Of a DNA stretch of 64,000 nucleotides, positions 16,492 to 25,215 are shown piece after piece; position 1 is the stretch's first letter; each line of letters begins with the position of its first letter. The notes beneath the pieces were generated by a model. The model ran no database searches. It was not told where the DNA came from and saw only the letters and a list, made by a program, of their open reading frames with translations. The stretch is from Clostridium amylolyticum. Its GTDB lineage: Bacteria > Bacillota > Clostridia > Clostridiales > Clostridiaceae. A program made the position numbers and the translations under genes. The stretch is taken from assembly GCF_900142075.1 (NCBI RefSeq), contig NZ_FQZO01000002.1:434001-498000 (forward strand), in the 5' to 3' direction.

Positions 16492-18270
16492 TTACAAAGC
16501 TCTAGTGTTTTCTTTTAACCAAGCCTTTTCTTCTTCATTTAAATAGGAAGAAAGCTTTGTGTACACTTCTTTATGATAATTGTTTAGCCACTGTTTTTCT
16601 TTTTCTGTGAGCATTTCCTCATTGATTCCATCTAAGTCTATAGGACAATAAGTTATGGCTTCAAACTTCATAAAGTCACCAAACTCTGTTTTTTCATCCT
16701 CTATTACTAACATCATATTTTCCGTCCTAATTCCGTGCTTTCCTTCTATATATATTCCTGGCTCATTGGTAATAACCATACCCTTTTCTAGAGAAACATT
16801 GTTAGGAACTTTGCTAAAGCCTTGAGGTCCTTCATGGACATTTAAGAAAAATCCAACTCCATGACCGGTTCCGCATTTATAATCTAAGCCATATTCCCAA
16901 ATAGGCTGCCTTGCCAATACATCTAAATTTGATCCTGTGGCTCCATGTAAAAACTTAACGGAATCTAAAGCTATATAACCTTTTAATACTAAGGTAAAAT
17001 CTCGCTTTTCCTCTTCTGTGAGCTTACCTAGTGCTATAGTTCTAGTAATATCTGTAGTTCCATTAAAGTATTGTCCGCCGGAATCCACTAGGAAAAAGCC
17101 TTCATTTTTTAAAGCATATTGATTTTCTTTATTTGCTTTATAATGCATCATGGCTGCATGGTCCTTATATCCTGCTATAGTGTCAAAACTGACACCAGCA
17201 AATAGAGGATCCTGCTTTCTAAAGGCTTCTAACTTCTCTTCTGCAGAGATTTCTGTGATTTCCTCTTTACCTACATTGGATTTTAGCCATTTTATAAACT
17301 TCACCATGGCAACTCCATCACTTATTTGACACTGCCTTAAATTCTCTATCTCAGCTTCATTTTTAATAGCCTTTAATTTTGTGGTAATATTAGAAAACTC
17401 TATTTTTTCTGCACCAGAGTTGATGGAATTATATAACCCTGCATTAGTTTTATTAGCATCAAAGATTACTGCATCTTTTGCTGTAAGCCCTTGTAAGAAG
17501 TTTTGTATTTCATTATAGCCTTTTAACTGTATTCCTTCGGCTTCCAGCTCTTTTTTAACTTCTTGAGGAACCTTAGAAGGATTAATGAATAGATAGCATA
17601 TATCTTCTCCTACTATTACATAGGCTATGGCCACTGGATTATTAACTACATCATTTCCTCTTATATTTAAAAGCCATGCAATATCATCCAAGGAGCTTAA
17701 TAAGTAATAATTTGCTCCCTGTTTTTTCATTTTCTCTCTTACTTCCTGGAGCTTTTCCGTCCTAGACTTTCCTGCATATTTTACCTCATGGACAAAAATA
17801 GAGCCCTTAGGTATCTGAGGCCTGTCCTTCCATAACTCATTAAGTAAGTCTTTATCCATGCTAACCTTTATTTCTTTTCCTTTAAATTCCTTCTCCATGT
17901 TTTTAACTGTATTTACAGAAAAAACACTTCCATCAAAACCTACAGTACTTCCTTCTTTAAGCACATCATTTAACCATTGTGTATAAGAGGGTACCCCTGG
18001 ATCTACCATTCTAAACAATCTAATACCAGAACCTTGAAGCTCTCTTTCTGCTTGAATATAGTACCTGCCGTCTGTCCATAATCCAGCATCCTCTAAGGTA
18101 ATTACTACTGTACCTGCAGAACCAGTAAACCCGGATATCCATCTTCTACCCTTCCAATGCTCTGCCACATACTCGCTTTGATGAGCATCAAAGCTTGGAA
18201 CTATGTAAGCATCCATTTTGTTTTCTTTCATTAACTCTCTTAAATTTTCAATCCTGCTTTTAATATTCAT
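16492..18270 (-). CDS. Xaa-Pro aminopeptidase (M24B), three-domain form
   Basis: The product is 592 residues. It removes N-terminal residues preceding proline in peptides. Two creatinase-like N-terminal domains span residues ~1-300, the pita-bread catalytic domain ~305-530, and a C-terminal extension follows. All five metal ligands of the M24 family are visible: Asp396, Asp407, His470, Glu503 and Glu517. The length matches the long bacterial and eukaryotic cytosolic form rather than the ~360-residue PepQ/YpdF form. AGGAGGGG precedes the ATG and a 26-bp hairpin sits just ahead of it. Confidence 0.92.
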   Translation of the reverse strand: MNIKSRIENLRELMKENKMDAYIVPSFDAHQSEYVAEHWKGRRWISGFTGSAGTVVITLEDAGLWTDGRYYIQAERELQGSGIRLFRMVDPGVPSYTQWLNDVLKEGSTVGFDGSVFSVNTVKNMEKEFKGKEIKVSMDKDLLNELWKDRPQIPKGSIFVHEVKYAGKSRTEKLQEVREKMKKQGANYYLLSSLDDIAWLLNIRGNDVVNNPVAIAYVIVGEDICYLFINPSKVPQEVKKELEAEGIQLKGYNEIQNFLQGLTAKDAVIFDANKTNAGLYNSINSGAEKIEFSNITTKLKAIKNEAEIENLRQCQISDGVAMVKFIKWLKSNVGKEEITEISAEEKLEAFRKQDPLFAGVSFDTIAGYKDHAAMMHYKANKENQYALKNEGFFLVDSGGQYFNGTTDITRTIALGKLTEEEKRDFTLVLKGYIALDSVKFLHGATGSNLDVLARQPIWEYGLDYKCGTGHGVGFFLNVHEGPQGFSKVPNNVSLEKGMVITNEPGIYIEGKHGIRTENMMLVIEDEKTEFGDFMKFEAITYCPIDLDGINEEMLTEKEKQWLNNYHKEVYTKLSSYLNEEEKAWLKENTRAL

Positions 18271-18284
18271 AGTTTCCCCTCCTT

Positions 18285-18345
18285 AATGGCGGGCATATGA
18301 ATTATGAGTTATTTTTAACAACTCATAATTCATGTGCCCGCCATT
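18285..18345 (-). repeat. 26-bp palindrome in the leader of the aminopeptidase gene (element E1)
   Basis: Arms 18285-18310 and 18320-18345 pair over 26 bp with one wobble around ATTTTTAAC. The structure ends at the aminopeptidase ribosome binding site. The end facing the gene, TTCATATGCCCGCCATTA, resembles elements at 21819-21869 and 22921-22971. Confidence 0.75.
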
Positions 18346-18415
18346 ATTATTGTATCATAATGAATTTTATTTAAAAATATACATAGGAATTCTTAATGGA
18401 AATATTTTATATTAT

Positions 18416-19096
18416 TTAAACTAATATGCTTAAAAAATCTTTTATCTCATCTTTGTCCAAGTAAATTTCACCTAAGGTTCCATGCTTTAAGTCCAATCTT
18501 CTAATAAAGTGAAAATCTGAACCTGCTGTATATATTATTCCTTTCTCCTTAGATACATTTATGAAATACTCAGTATCTCCCTCTTTATTTCTAATATACT
18601 TTGCTTCAATTCCATCAAATTCTAAATTCATTAAGCTTCTAAATACTTCTCTAGTAAGCAATGTAGGATGAGCTAAAATCACCTTTGCATTATAATAATG
18701 TAAAAACTCTATTCCTGCTCTAGTAGTTATCTTTCTCCCTTCAGAGCTAAAGAGCAGTTTTCCCTTAAAATATTTTCCACAGTTTATAAACCTTTTTTCC
18801 TTTATATTATTAAGAGTAATTTTAAACTCATGACTTTTATAACTATCATCAGTAAAATATCCCAATATATGCACTTTAACACCATTAAATCTAGTAGATA
18901 ACTCTATGCCTGGAATAACTTTAACACCATGAATCTGTCCAAGTTCTATAGCTTGCTCATTCCCAGCAACGGTATTATGATCCGTCAACGCAATAATATC
19001 CACATTTCTTTCCTTGGCCAAAAGTATAATCTCCTCCGGATTTAATTCTCCATCTGATTCTGTTGAATGTATATGAAAATCTCCTTTAACATACAT
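18416..19096 (-). CDS. PHP domain metal-dependent hydrolase
   Basis: The product is 226 residues. The N-terminal DFHIHSTESDGELNPEE holds the first PHP metal-binding motif (HxH), followed by ALTDHNTVAG with the next His. FDGIEAKYIRNKEGDTEYF and TAGSDFHF supply later metal residues. Short PHP proteins of this size are usually phosphoesterases acting on nucleotide or sugar phosphates; the substrate is not known here. It lies downstream of the lipase locus on the same strand, 116 bases past the small helical gene. Confidence 0.85.
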   Translation of the reverse strand: MYVKGDFHIHSTESDGELNPEEIILLAKERNVDIIALTDHNTVAGNEQAIELGQIHGVKVIPGIELSTRFNGVKVHILGYFTDDSYKSHEFKITLNNIKEKRFINCGKYFKGKLLFSSEGRKITTRAGIEFLHYYNAKVILAHPTLLTREVFRSLMNLEFDGIEAKYIRNKEGDTEYFINVSKEKGIIYTAGSDFHFIRRLDLKHGTLGEIYLDKDEIKDFLSILV

Positions 19097-19212
19097 CTTA
19101 TAGCCCTTTAATCTTATTTATACTTTATAGTATTTTCTCAAATGGATTTTGATAAAACATTTTTTAAATAAACACATTAAGATCTAATGAATGTTATTTA
19201 TATTGATAACCG

Positions 19213-19407
19213 TTAGTCAATACTATTTAATTGCCTTTTAACCCATTGATATTTATCACTAACCTTCTTAATGCAGCTAGAACAGTATTCATTTCCTATT
19301 CCCTTAAAATCTGAATTCACCCCAGATGCTATATCATTAAGCTCATTTATAATACTTTGTAACTCTCTTTTAATGCTTTCTAATTCTCTCTTGGTGCTTG
19401 CATCCAA
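19213..19407 (-). CDS. Small helical protein, candidate partner of the upstream lipase
   Basis: The product is 64 residues, predicted as two helices separated by a turn (SGVNSDFKGIG). The first helix is a heptad-rich KRELQSIINELNDIA. This size and layout match WXG100/DUF5344-like partner proteins of type VII secretion effectors. The gene begins 14 bases after the lipase stop, with a GGAGG ribosome binding site. The inferred role is to bind the helical C-terminal domain of the lipase, as Tla/Lap proteins do for LXG effectors. It has two Cys (CSSC) of unknown meaning. No canonical WxG is present, so the family is not certain. Confidence 0.6.
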   Translation of the reverse strand: MDASTKRELESIKRELQSIINELNDIASGVNSDFKGIGNEYCSSCIKKVSDKYQWVKRQLNSID

Positions 19408-19421
19408 CTACATATACCTCC

Positions 19422-21011
19422 TTACACTCCTCTTATTTCGCCTATTAAACTCCCTTCCGTCCTATCGAAATCTTCTGCAGTGTTATTTAAATAGTTAACG
19501 CATTGGTTTAGTTTCCAGCTATAACCCGTGAGAGCATCTGCCTTTATTAAGTTGGGTATGTTTTCTAATCCAACTTTCATATAAAGATAATCTAACCTTC
19601 TATCTAGATTTCTTATTCTTCTATTTACAGATGCTAGTCTATCTGCATATACCCTAAGCTTATAGGTGTTCACTTGAATGTTTTGGTTAAAGGAACCACC
19701 TTTAAACATAGCTTTAAGACCAATTTTTGCCCAATCAATTAAACCTGTTATTTTAGCAGCTACACCTTCAATAATTCTATTTGCTAAATCGCCAGCAAGT
19801 TTAACTAATGAAATTGCTTCTTTAACCACATCTACTATTCCATTAACTACTGCTCTCACAGCCTCAATGGTGATGGAAGTAGCATCTAGTAGAAAAGGTA
19901 TAAGTGTCTTTCCAAAAAAGTCAGGATTTATCCATCCTACTACCGCTAAAGCAGCTACAGCTACTAACCCTATAACAGTAACCACAGGATGAGTGGCTGC
20001 AAAAGATATCAATCCACCAATCAAGACAATACCACCAATTACCTTTTCAGTAGTAGACATTGTCATAACATGACTTATTCCCCATATAAGAGAATTACCC
20101 ATCCAGCTTGGACAAGAATCAATATTGGTGGATAATCTACTTATACTTCTAGCAAAATTATCTATATCACCAGGAACTACTTTCTCATTTTCATCAAATA
20201 ACACAAAGCTTGTATCATGCTTTGTAATAAGGGAACTAAGATCATATTTTCCATAAACTATATCATTTGTCCTTATGGATTGATACTTTTCTCCAGGTAT
20301 CTGGAAAAGCAAGCTTCCTACTAAACTCCATTGATAGTGAGTCATTATCCCTGACATCTTGGCTATTTTATCACTATGCTCAGCTAAGTACTCCTGTGAA
20401 AATCCAGGTCCGTCATAATTTAAACTTTGAGTTATTTTGCCTCTCATTTCTTCTGGTGCATTTATAGTGGCATGAGCCGATAAATTACCTCCCAAAGAGT
20501 GCCCTGATATAGCATAATTACTATAATTATAATTTTTATTTATATCAGACATGAATTTTTCAGCCACGGATTGCTGCTCCGTTAAAGTAGAGTTAAGCAG
20601 ACCTAAATCAGCATTAACCCAATCATTTTTAATTTGAGTAGAATCATAGCTTTCACTCCCCCTAAAGCCAACTATAGCACTATCTGGACCGGTCTCAATT
20701 AAGCATCCATAAAATCCGGAATTTACATTATCATCTTCTACACTTTTAATAACCCAATTACTATATTTGGAGTTACCAGAAGCTATTTCATTATACAATT
20801 CTTTAGCCTTTTCTAGACGGGTAACTTCTAAAGCTGAGCCTTTTAATTTTGCATAATCAATTGAATCTTGTATCTTTTTTTCAATGGATTTATCTTGCTT
20901 AAATAATTCTTTTAAGGTAGCAGAATAATTATTACGTTCAAGTATATCTAAATCAAAATCATAGTATGCAATCTGTGTTGCAACTAATAGTTCTCTATCA
21001 GTATATGACAT
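19422..21011 (-). CDS. Class 3-type lipase with C-terminal helical domain, candidate T7SS toxin
   Basis: The product is 529 residues from the ATG at 21011 (AGGAGG 8 bases before). Residues ~1-290 are an alpha/beta-hydrolase of the class 3/DUF2974 type, with nucleophile elbow GHSLGGN (Ser172), DGPG near 200 and a candidate His in KHDTSF near 265. A glycine-rich hydrophobic stretch spans ~324-360. The last ~80 residues are helical (LRVYADRLASVNRRIRNLDR). No signal peptide is seen. Lipase first and helical targeting domain last is the reverse-domain layout of S. aureus TslA. Flanking lipoprotein and small-helical-protein genes support a toxin-immunity-partner locus. A housekeeping lipase is the alternative. 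Confidence 0.75.
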   Translation of the reverse strand: MSYTDRELLVATQIAYYDFDLDILERNNYSATLKELFKQDKSIEKKIQDSIDYAKLKGSALEVTRLEKAKELYNEIASGNSKYSNWVIKSVEDDNVNSGFYGCLIETGPDSAIVGFRGSESYDSTQIKNDWVNADLGLLNSTLTEQQSVAEKFMSDINKNYNYSNYAISGHSLGGNLSAHATINAPEEMRGKITQSLNYDGPGFSQEYLAEHSDKIAKMSGIMTHYQWSLVGSLLFQIPGEKYQSIRTNDIVYGKYDLSSLITKHDTSFVLFDENEKVVPGDIDNFARSISRLSTNIDSCPSWMGNSLIWGISHVMTMSTTEKVIGGIVLIGGLISFAATHPVVTVIGLVAVAALAVVGWINPDFFGKTLIPFLLDATSITIEAVRAVVNGIVDVVKEAISLVKLAGDLANRIIEGVAAKITGLIDWAKIGLKAMFKGGSFNQNIQVNTYKLRVYADRLASVNRRIRNLDRRLDYLYMKVGLENIPNLIKADALTGYSWKLNQCVNYLNNTAEDFDRTEGSLIGEIRGV

Positions 21012-21026
21012 AACCAATCCTCCTGA

Positions 21027-21803
21027 TTAAACTTCTTTAAACTTTCCCTGAAATTCCTCTAAAGATATTTGTAAAATTCCATCATTTACTTGAGAGTAGA
21101 TATTCTTAGAGTTCTTTAAAATCTCTTGAAAATTAGAATCTATATTTGCATTCTCTTTTAAATATTCCCTAGTTGAATTTAGGACATCCTTTGTAGCAAA
21201 ATAAATCCTCATGGAACCTTTGAATTTTGGGATAGAGTCTATCATAGAATTTAGGCTATTATATAATAAATTGCTAGAAACTCCCTCTAAACTATCTTTA
21301 TCTAGCACTATATATATAGCAAATCCCGGATCTCCTTTTGTTTTAAGATACTCTTCTATGGACATATTACTGTTCTTTGAATCAATGCTCTTGTTAGTAG
21401 CACCAACCTTTATGGCAAAACTCCCAGCAGTACTTTTAAGAGACTTTTCAAGAGATTCTTCAACTTTGGCACTAACTTTACGACTAACATATTCATCAAG
21501 CATATATGCTCCATCTTTATCAATTTCAGCCTTAAATTTTAAATCAGGATTATCCTTTGGTGAACATATTGCTGTAAAAGTACTATTGGTCAAAGTCCCC
21601 CATCTTCCACCCACAGAGTAAGTTACAAACTCTTCATTATACTTTTCCTTTAACATTTTCTCTGCAGTTTTAGCTTCTTTTGGTTTTTTATTTTCTTTTC
21701 CACTACACCCAGCAAGACCGAGCATTGATGTCAATAACATAAATATCACTCCTAACTTAAATGTTTTACTAATGCACCTTTTTAACTCTTTCCTTTTCTT
21801 CAT
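21027..21803 (-). CDS. Lipoprotein 1, candidate lipase immunity protein
   Basis: The product is 258 residues from the ATG at 21803, ten bases after TAGGAGG; the longer frame would contain that site. Residues 1-33 are a lipoprotein signal with lipobox LAGC (Cys33). The region to residue ~111 (YSVGGRWGTLTN, CSPKDNPDLKF) is almost identical to lipoprotein 2, while the remainder diverges. It ends 15 bases before the lipase start, so the two are cotranscribed. An outer-surface lipoprotein paired with a secreted lipase suggests immunity, as for TilA with TslA. The role is inferred from context. Confidence 0.7.
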   Translation of the reverse strand: MKKRKELKRCISKTFKLGVIFMLLTSMLGLAGCSGKENKKPKEAKTAEKMLKEKYNEEFVTYSVGGRWGTLTNSTFTAICSPKDNPDLKFKAEIDKDGAYMLDEYVSRKVSAKVEESLEKSLKSTAGSFAIKVGATNKSIDSKNSNMSIEEYLKTKGDPGFAIYIVLDKDSLEGVSSNLLYNSLNSMIDSIPKFKGSMRIYFATKDVLNSTREYLKENANIDSNFQEILKNSKNIYSQVNDGILQISLEEFQGKFKEV

Positions 21804-21818
21804 ATTTGAAAATCCTCC

Positions 21819-21869
21819 TAATGGCAGCATGTGAATTATTCTAAAACAACCAATATTCCTGCCACTTTA
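21819..21869 (-). repeat. Leader palindrome of lipoprotein 1 (element E2)
   Basis: TGGCAG and CTGCCA bracket an AT-rich loop immediately upstream of TTAGGAGG. Near-identical to element E3 at 22921-22971, and its gene-facing end resembles E1. Confidence 0.55.
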
Positions 21870-21890
21870 TTTAATCTCTCATTAACTCTT

Positions 21891-22112
21891 TCATATCAAT
21901 TCTTTAGCCTTTTCTAGACGGGTAACTTCTAAAGCTGATCCTTTTAATTTTGCATAATCAATTGAATCTTGTATCTTTCTTTCAATGGATTTATCTTGCT
22001 TAAATAATTCTTGCAAAGTTGCAGAGTAATTATTATCTCTAATAATGTTTATATTAAAATCATAATATGCAATTTGTGTAGCAACTAATAGATCCATATC
22101 TGAATATTCCAC
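21891..22112 (-). pseudogene. Truncated duplicate of the lipase N-terminus
   Basis: The frame encodes 73 residues from a GTG with AGGAGG 7 bases before it. It aligns with the first ~73 residues of the full lipase, sharing LLVATQIAYYDF and the run QDSIDYAKLKGSALEVTRLE, then stops as soon as similarity ends. The hydrolase core is absent, so it cannot be a lipase. It is the scar of a tandem duplication of lipoprotein plus lipase followed by deletion. A retained small protein is possible because the binding site is intact. Confidence 0.75.
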
Positions 22113-22134
22113 CTTCACTCCTCCTATTTAAAAA

Positions 22135-22905
22135 TTATTTGCATTTTGCTTCAAATGTATCAAATGTCATATCCATAGCTCCACCAGTTACTTCTACATT
22201 GAAACTTTTAGAACCTTTCAGAATATGATCAAATTTTGAGTCTATATCCAATCTATCTTTTACGTAATTGATTATCTTTTGATAAGTATCATTCGTAACA
22301 ATATAAATTAGTATTTTCCCCTTCATTTGAGGGTTAGTTTTAATTACAGAATTAATATTGTTGTATAAATTTTTAGTGTAATCACCCTTTAAATTTTTAT
22401 TATCAATTACTATATCAATAATAAATCTTGCATCTGGATGATCCCTATATAAATCTTCAATAGACATGTTACTTTTATTTAAATCAGTATACCTAAAAGC
22501 AGCTCCAACTCTTATATAAAAATCCTCAAAGTTATTTCTCATATAATCGGTAAGACTTTTTTCAATTGAATAGCTAACTTTACGAGTAACATATTCATCA
22601 AGCATATATGCTCCATCTTTATCAATTTCAGCCTTAAACTTTAAATCAGGATTATCCTTTGGTGAACAGATTACTGTAAAAGTAGTATTGGTCAAAGTCC
22701 CCCATCTTCCACCCACAGAGTAAGTTACAAACTCTTCATTATACTTTTCCTTTAACATTTTCTCCGCAGTTTTAGCTTCCTTTGGTTTTTTATTTTCTTT
22801 TCTACTGCACCCTACAAGGCCTAGCATTGATGTCAATAATATAAATATTGCTCCTAGCTTAAATGTTTTACTAATGCACTTTTTTAACTCTTTCCTTTTC
22901 TTCAT
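22135..22905 (-). CDS. Lipoprotein 2, candidate immunity protein paralogue
   Basis: The product is 256 residues with lipobox LVGC (Cys33). Its first ~111 residues are nearly the same as lipoprotein 1 and the rest differs strongly, though both keep a pattern of alternating helices and strands (YIVTNDTYQKIINYV against YFATKDVLNSTREYL). It is the first gene of the locus, followed 23 bases later by the lipase fragment. A conserved N-terminus with a variable C-terminus fits a set of immunity proteins for different toxin variants. This role is inferred. Confidence 0.7.
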   Translation of the reverse strand: MKKRKELKKCISKTFKLGAIFILLTSMLGLVGCSRKENKKPKEAKTAEKMLKEKYNEEFVTYSVGGRWGTLTNTTFTVICSPKDNPDLKFKAEIDKDGAYMLDEYVTRKVSYSIEKSLTDYMRNNFEDFYIRVGAAFRYTDLNKSNMSIEDLYRDHPDARFIIDIVIDNKNLKGDYTKNLYNNINSVIKTNPQMKGKILIYIVTNDTYQKIINYVKDRLDIDSKFDHILKGSKSFNVEVTGGAMDMTFDTFEAKCK

Positions 22906-22920
22906 ATTTGAAAATCCTCC

Positions 22921-22971
22921 TAATGGCAGCATATGAATTATTCTAAAATAATCAATATGACTGCCACTTTA
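22921..22971 (-). repeat. Leader palindrome of lipoprotein 2 (element E3)
   Basis: TGGCAGcATAT pairs with ATATgaCTGCCA around an AT-rich loop. It ends at the TTAGGAGG of lipoprotein 2. It was probably copied with the gene duplication that made E2. Confidence 0.55.
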
Positions 22972-23218
22972 TTCACCCTTACCTTATAATATTATTTATA
23001 TTTCCTTTCCTATTAATTGCTCCTAGCTGTGATTTCTTCTTTATAAATTATAAGCATTTCAAATAAGTATTCTTTACTTAATTCCTAAAATCACCTTTTA
23101 AGCATATACACTATCTCTATTAAAATTATGAATAATTTTTAAATATTTTCTTAATTAAACAATATATTCCATTAAATATAATTATATAATAGGATAGTGT
23201 ATAAGTAAATAAACTAAT
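22972..23218. other. AT-rich region upstream of the lipase locus
   Basis: No gene is seen. It should hold the promoter of the minus-strand lipoprotein/lipase operon, but no clear -35/-10 pair stands out. Confidence 0.4.
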
Positions 23219-23261
23219 GGGGCTGTGACATTAGCAATAAGAAAGCTAATATCACAGCCCC
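23219..23261 (-). terminator. Terminator of the sigma/anti-sigma operon
   Basis: GGGGCTGTGACATTAGC pairs with GCTAATATCACAGCCCC with one mismatch around a nine-base loop. It lies just past the anti-sigma stop codon. Confidence 0.75.
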
Positions 23262-23265
23262 TAAA

Positions 23266-24330
23266 TTATTTTGTTTTTATTGTAAATGAATGCTCTTTTA
23301 GCTCCTTATTATATAAAGAGTTTTCATTATAATTATCACCAAATATACCTGGAGTTATATTTAGACTTGTTGCATTTTCATTGGCATTCCTAAATCTTAC
23401 CATTCCTAAAGCTTTATTATACTCAGCATTATGTCTCCAGCTTAACCCCATTGACTTAAGATTATTGCCATTTGAGTCTTTTATAATAAAATTTGGCAAA
23501 GAATCTTTATTAAAATCTCCTTTAGCAATATCCTTAGCTGTATATTCTATAGTTGTTGATATTGGAGTTGTAATTACTCTACCTATATTTATAATGGTTC
23601 CACTAGATAACTTAATCTCTTTATTTAGATTATGTTCCTTTGTGGCTTCTACTACTGCTTTATTACTTGCCTTAAATTTAAACTCCCATTTTCCCTCTTC
23701 AATAATCTTATCTTGTTTAAAGTCATCTTTTCCACCAAAAACAACTTTAACATCTAACTCTCCTACTTCAGTTATGTCGCTCCTTGGTTCTAAAGTGAAT
23801 ATTTTTAAACTCTTATCCTTATCACTATAAGAGCCAGAAGTGCCTCTCCTCTTAATCTCTTGTCCATTAATAAACACCTTAGGGTTTGCATCAAGATTTT
23901 GCTTAGGATTATTTTCACCGGTTATGCTATAAGTAATTAAAATTTCCTTGTAATCAAAAATTAGTTCATTTAAGGTAATAGTTAGTCCATTATCAGTTAC
24001 TTTCTGTTCTACCACTGTAGTATATTGTTCAGCATTGACATCCTCATAATTTGCAAAGTTTTTCACTGGGTTTTTACTAAACAACTTTTCTATTTTTGTA
24101 GCAATTGTTCCAGCTGTGCTAGATATTACACTTTTATTCATTATGCCAACCAATGCTATTACTGCAAAGAGCGCTATAGCAATCTTTTTACCTTTATTAT
24201 ATTTACCTTTGCCTAGACTTTTCTTTACATTATTCTTTATTTGCTGCTTTTCTATATCATTTAAACCTTCATCTATATACTCGCTTAAATCTACTTTTAC
24301 ATCATTTAAAAATTCTAATGCATCCTTCAT
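23266..24330 (-). CDS. DUF4179 anti-sigma factor
   Basis: The product is 354 residues. The cytoplasmic N-terminus (~45 residues) would bind the sigma factor. One membrane helix follows near residues 48-65 (KIAIALFAVIALVGIMN), then a large extracytoplasmic beta-rich domain typical of DUF4179. It starts 12 bases after the ECF sigma gene and is cotranscribed with it. Such proteins hold the sigma factor inactive until an envelope signal releases it. The signal is unknown. Confidence 0.85.
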   Translation of the reverse strand: MKDALEFLNDVKVDLSEYIDEGLNDIEKQQIKNNVKKSLGKGKYNKGKKIAIALFAVIALVGIMNKSVISSTAGTIATKIEKLFSKNPVKNFANYEDVNAEQYTTVVEQKVTDNGLTITLNELIFDYKEILITYSITGENNPKQNLDANPKVFINGQEIKRRGTSGSYSDKDKSLKIFTLEPRSDITEVGELDVKVVFGGKDDFKQDKIIEEGKWEFKFKASNKAVVEATKEHNLNKEIKLSSGTIINIGRVITTPISTTIEYTAKDIAKGDFNKDSLPNFIIKDSNGNNLKSMGLSWRHNAEYNKALGMVRFRNANENATSLNITPGIFGDNYNENSLYNKELKEHSFTIKTK

Positions 24331-24342
24331 AATAACACCTCT

Positions 24343-24882
24343 CTATTTATTTACAAATAATGTCCTAATTTTTTTCTTTCCTCTAGAAAGCCTATTATAT
24401 ATAACCTCATCTTTAACATTCATACTACTAGCAATTTCTTTAACACTCTTTTCTTCAATATAGTATTCTATAAAAAGTTTTTTATCTTTGGTTTTTAAAT
24501 TATCTAATAGGCTATCTATTTCTTCTTGTAATTCTTGCTTTGCTATTTCTATAGAAATATTATCAGTCTTTATTTCTATAGTATCTAAATCTTCATCATA
24601 AATTGATTCTGCATACTTTCGCTTATAGGCTATACATTTATATTTAGTAATGGCAGCCATCCAATTTTTAAAGTCACCTTTTTCTTCATCATATTTATCT
24701 ATTCCATACCAAATGGCAAGAAAAATATCATTAATGCATTCTTCATGGTAGCTGCCTAAGTTATACAGATGTTTATTAACTATAGCTTTTATTAGTCCTC
24801 CGTAAGTATTTATAACATAATCCAGTGCTTTCTCATTTTTCTTTTTTAAATACTTTATAAAGTTTTTTTCATTAATTCTCAT
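24343..24882 (-). CDS. ECF-type RNA polymerase sigma factor
   Basis: The product is 179 residues, normal for an ECF sigma factor. Region 2 is seen in residues ~10-80 (YHEECINDIFLAIWYGIDKY) and region 4 in the C-terminal ~55 residues (KSVKEIASSMNVKDEVIYNR), a helix-turn-helix that contacts the -35 element. With the DUF4179 anti-sigma gene it forms an operon that is probably autoregulated. Its targets cannot be inferred. Confidence 0.88.
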   Translation of the reverse strand: MRINEKNFIKYLKKKNEKALDYVINTYGGLIKAIVNKHLYNLGSYHEECINDIFLAIWYGIDKYDEEKGDFKNWMAAITKYKCIAYKRKYAESIYDEDLDTIEIKTDNISIEIAKQELQEEIDSLLDNLKTKDKKLFIEYYIEEKSVKEIASSMNVKDEVIYNRLSRGKKKIRTLFVNK

Positions 24883-25066
24883 GCTTTTCTCCTTTCCCCT
24901 AAGAGCTCTTACACTTATTAATTAGCTTTAAACTCTGCTTTTCTATCATTATAATCAATATATTTGTTATTTAAATTTACTTATTACAAAAGTATATACA
25001 ATTGAGAAATTTTGGTTTATAATAAAATTATATAATATATTAAAGATTCTGAAAGGAGACTGTAAA
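24883..25066. promoter_or_regulatory. Divergent promoter region between the sigma factor gene and the hflX leader
   Basis: The region is AT-rich with several TATAAT-like sequences near 25015-25036. Transcription of the hflX leader should start here, but overlapping candidates prevent a firm assignment. Confidence 0.4.
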
Positions 25067-25147
25067 ATGTTAATTTACAAAGATAGAATTATAGAAAACT
25101 CTAACAATAAAATAAGCAGTCTGCTGTCAGTGAACTTTGTATATTAA
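25067..25147 (+). CDS. hflX leader ORF 1 (26 codons)
   Basis: The ATG has AAAGGAG 8 bases upstream. The 26-residue product begins MLIYKDRIIENSNN and ends SVNFVY. It lies upstream of three terminators that precede hflX, and its stop falls inside the hairpin TGTATATT/AATATACA (25138-25160). This is the expected layout for a ribosome-sensing leader. Residues 5-7, KDR, also fit a +x+ pattern. Confidence 0.55.
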   Translation: MLIYKDRIIENSNNKISSLLSVNFVY

Positions 25148-25186
25148 GATTCAATATACAATATTATTTAATTTGTAAAATATTTG

Positions 25187-25215
25187 ACCGCAGACTTTAT
25201 ACCTGCGGTTTTTTA
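25187..25215 (+). terminator. hflX leader terminator T1
   Basis: ACCGCAG pairs with CTGCGGT and is followed by a T run (TTTTTTA). It lies 40 bases after leader ORF 1 and over 400 bases before hflX. Confidence 0.75.

Noticed and set aside
19422..21011. Calling the lipase locus a complete type VII secretion system
   Set aside because: No EssC ATPase, EsxA, EssB or other core gene is present in the window; only effector-like and partner-like genes are seen.
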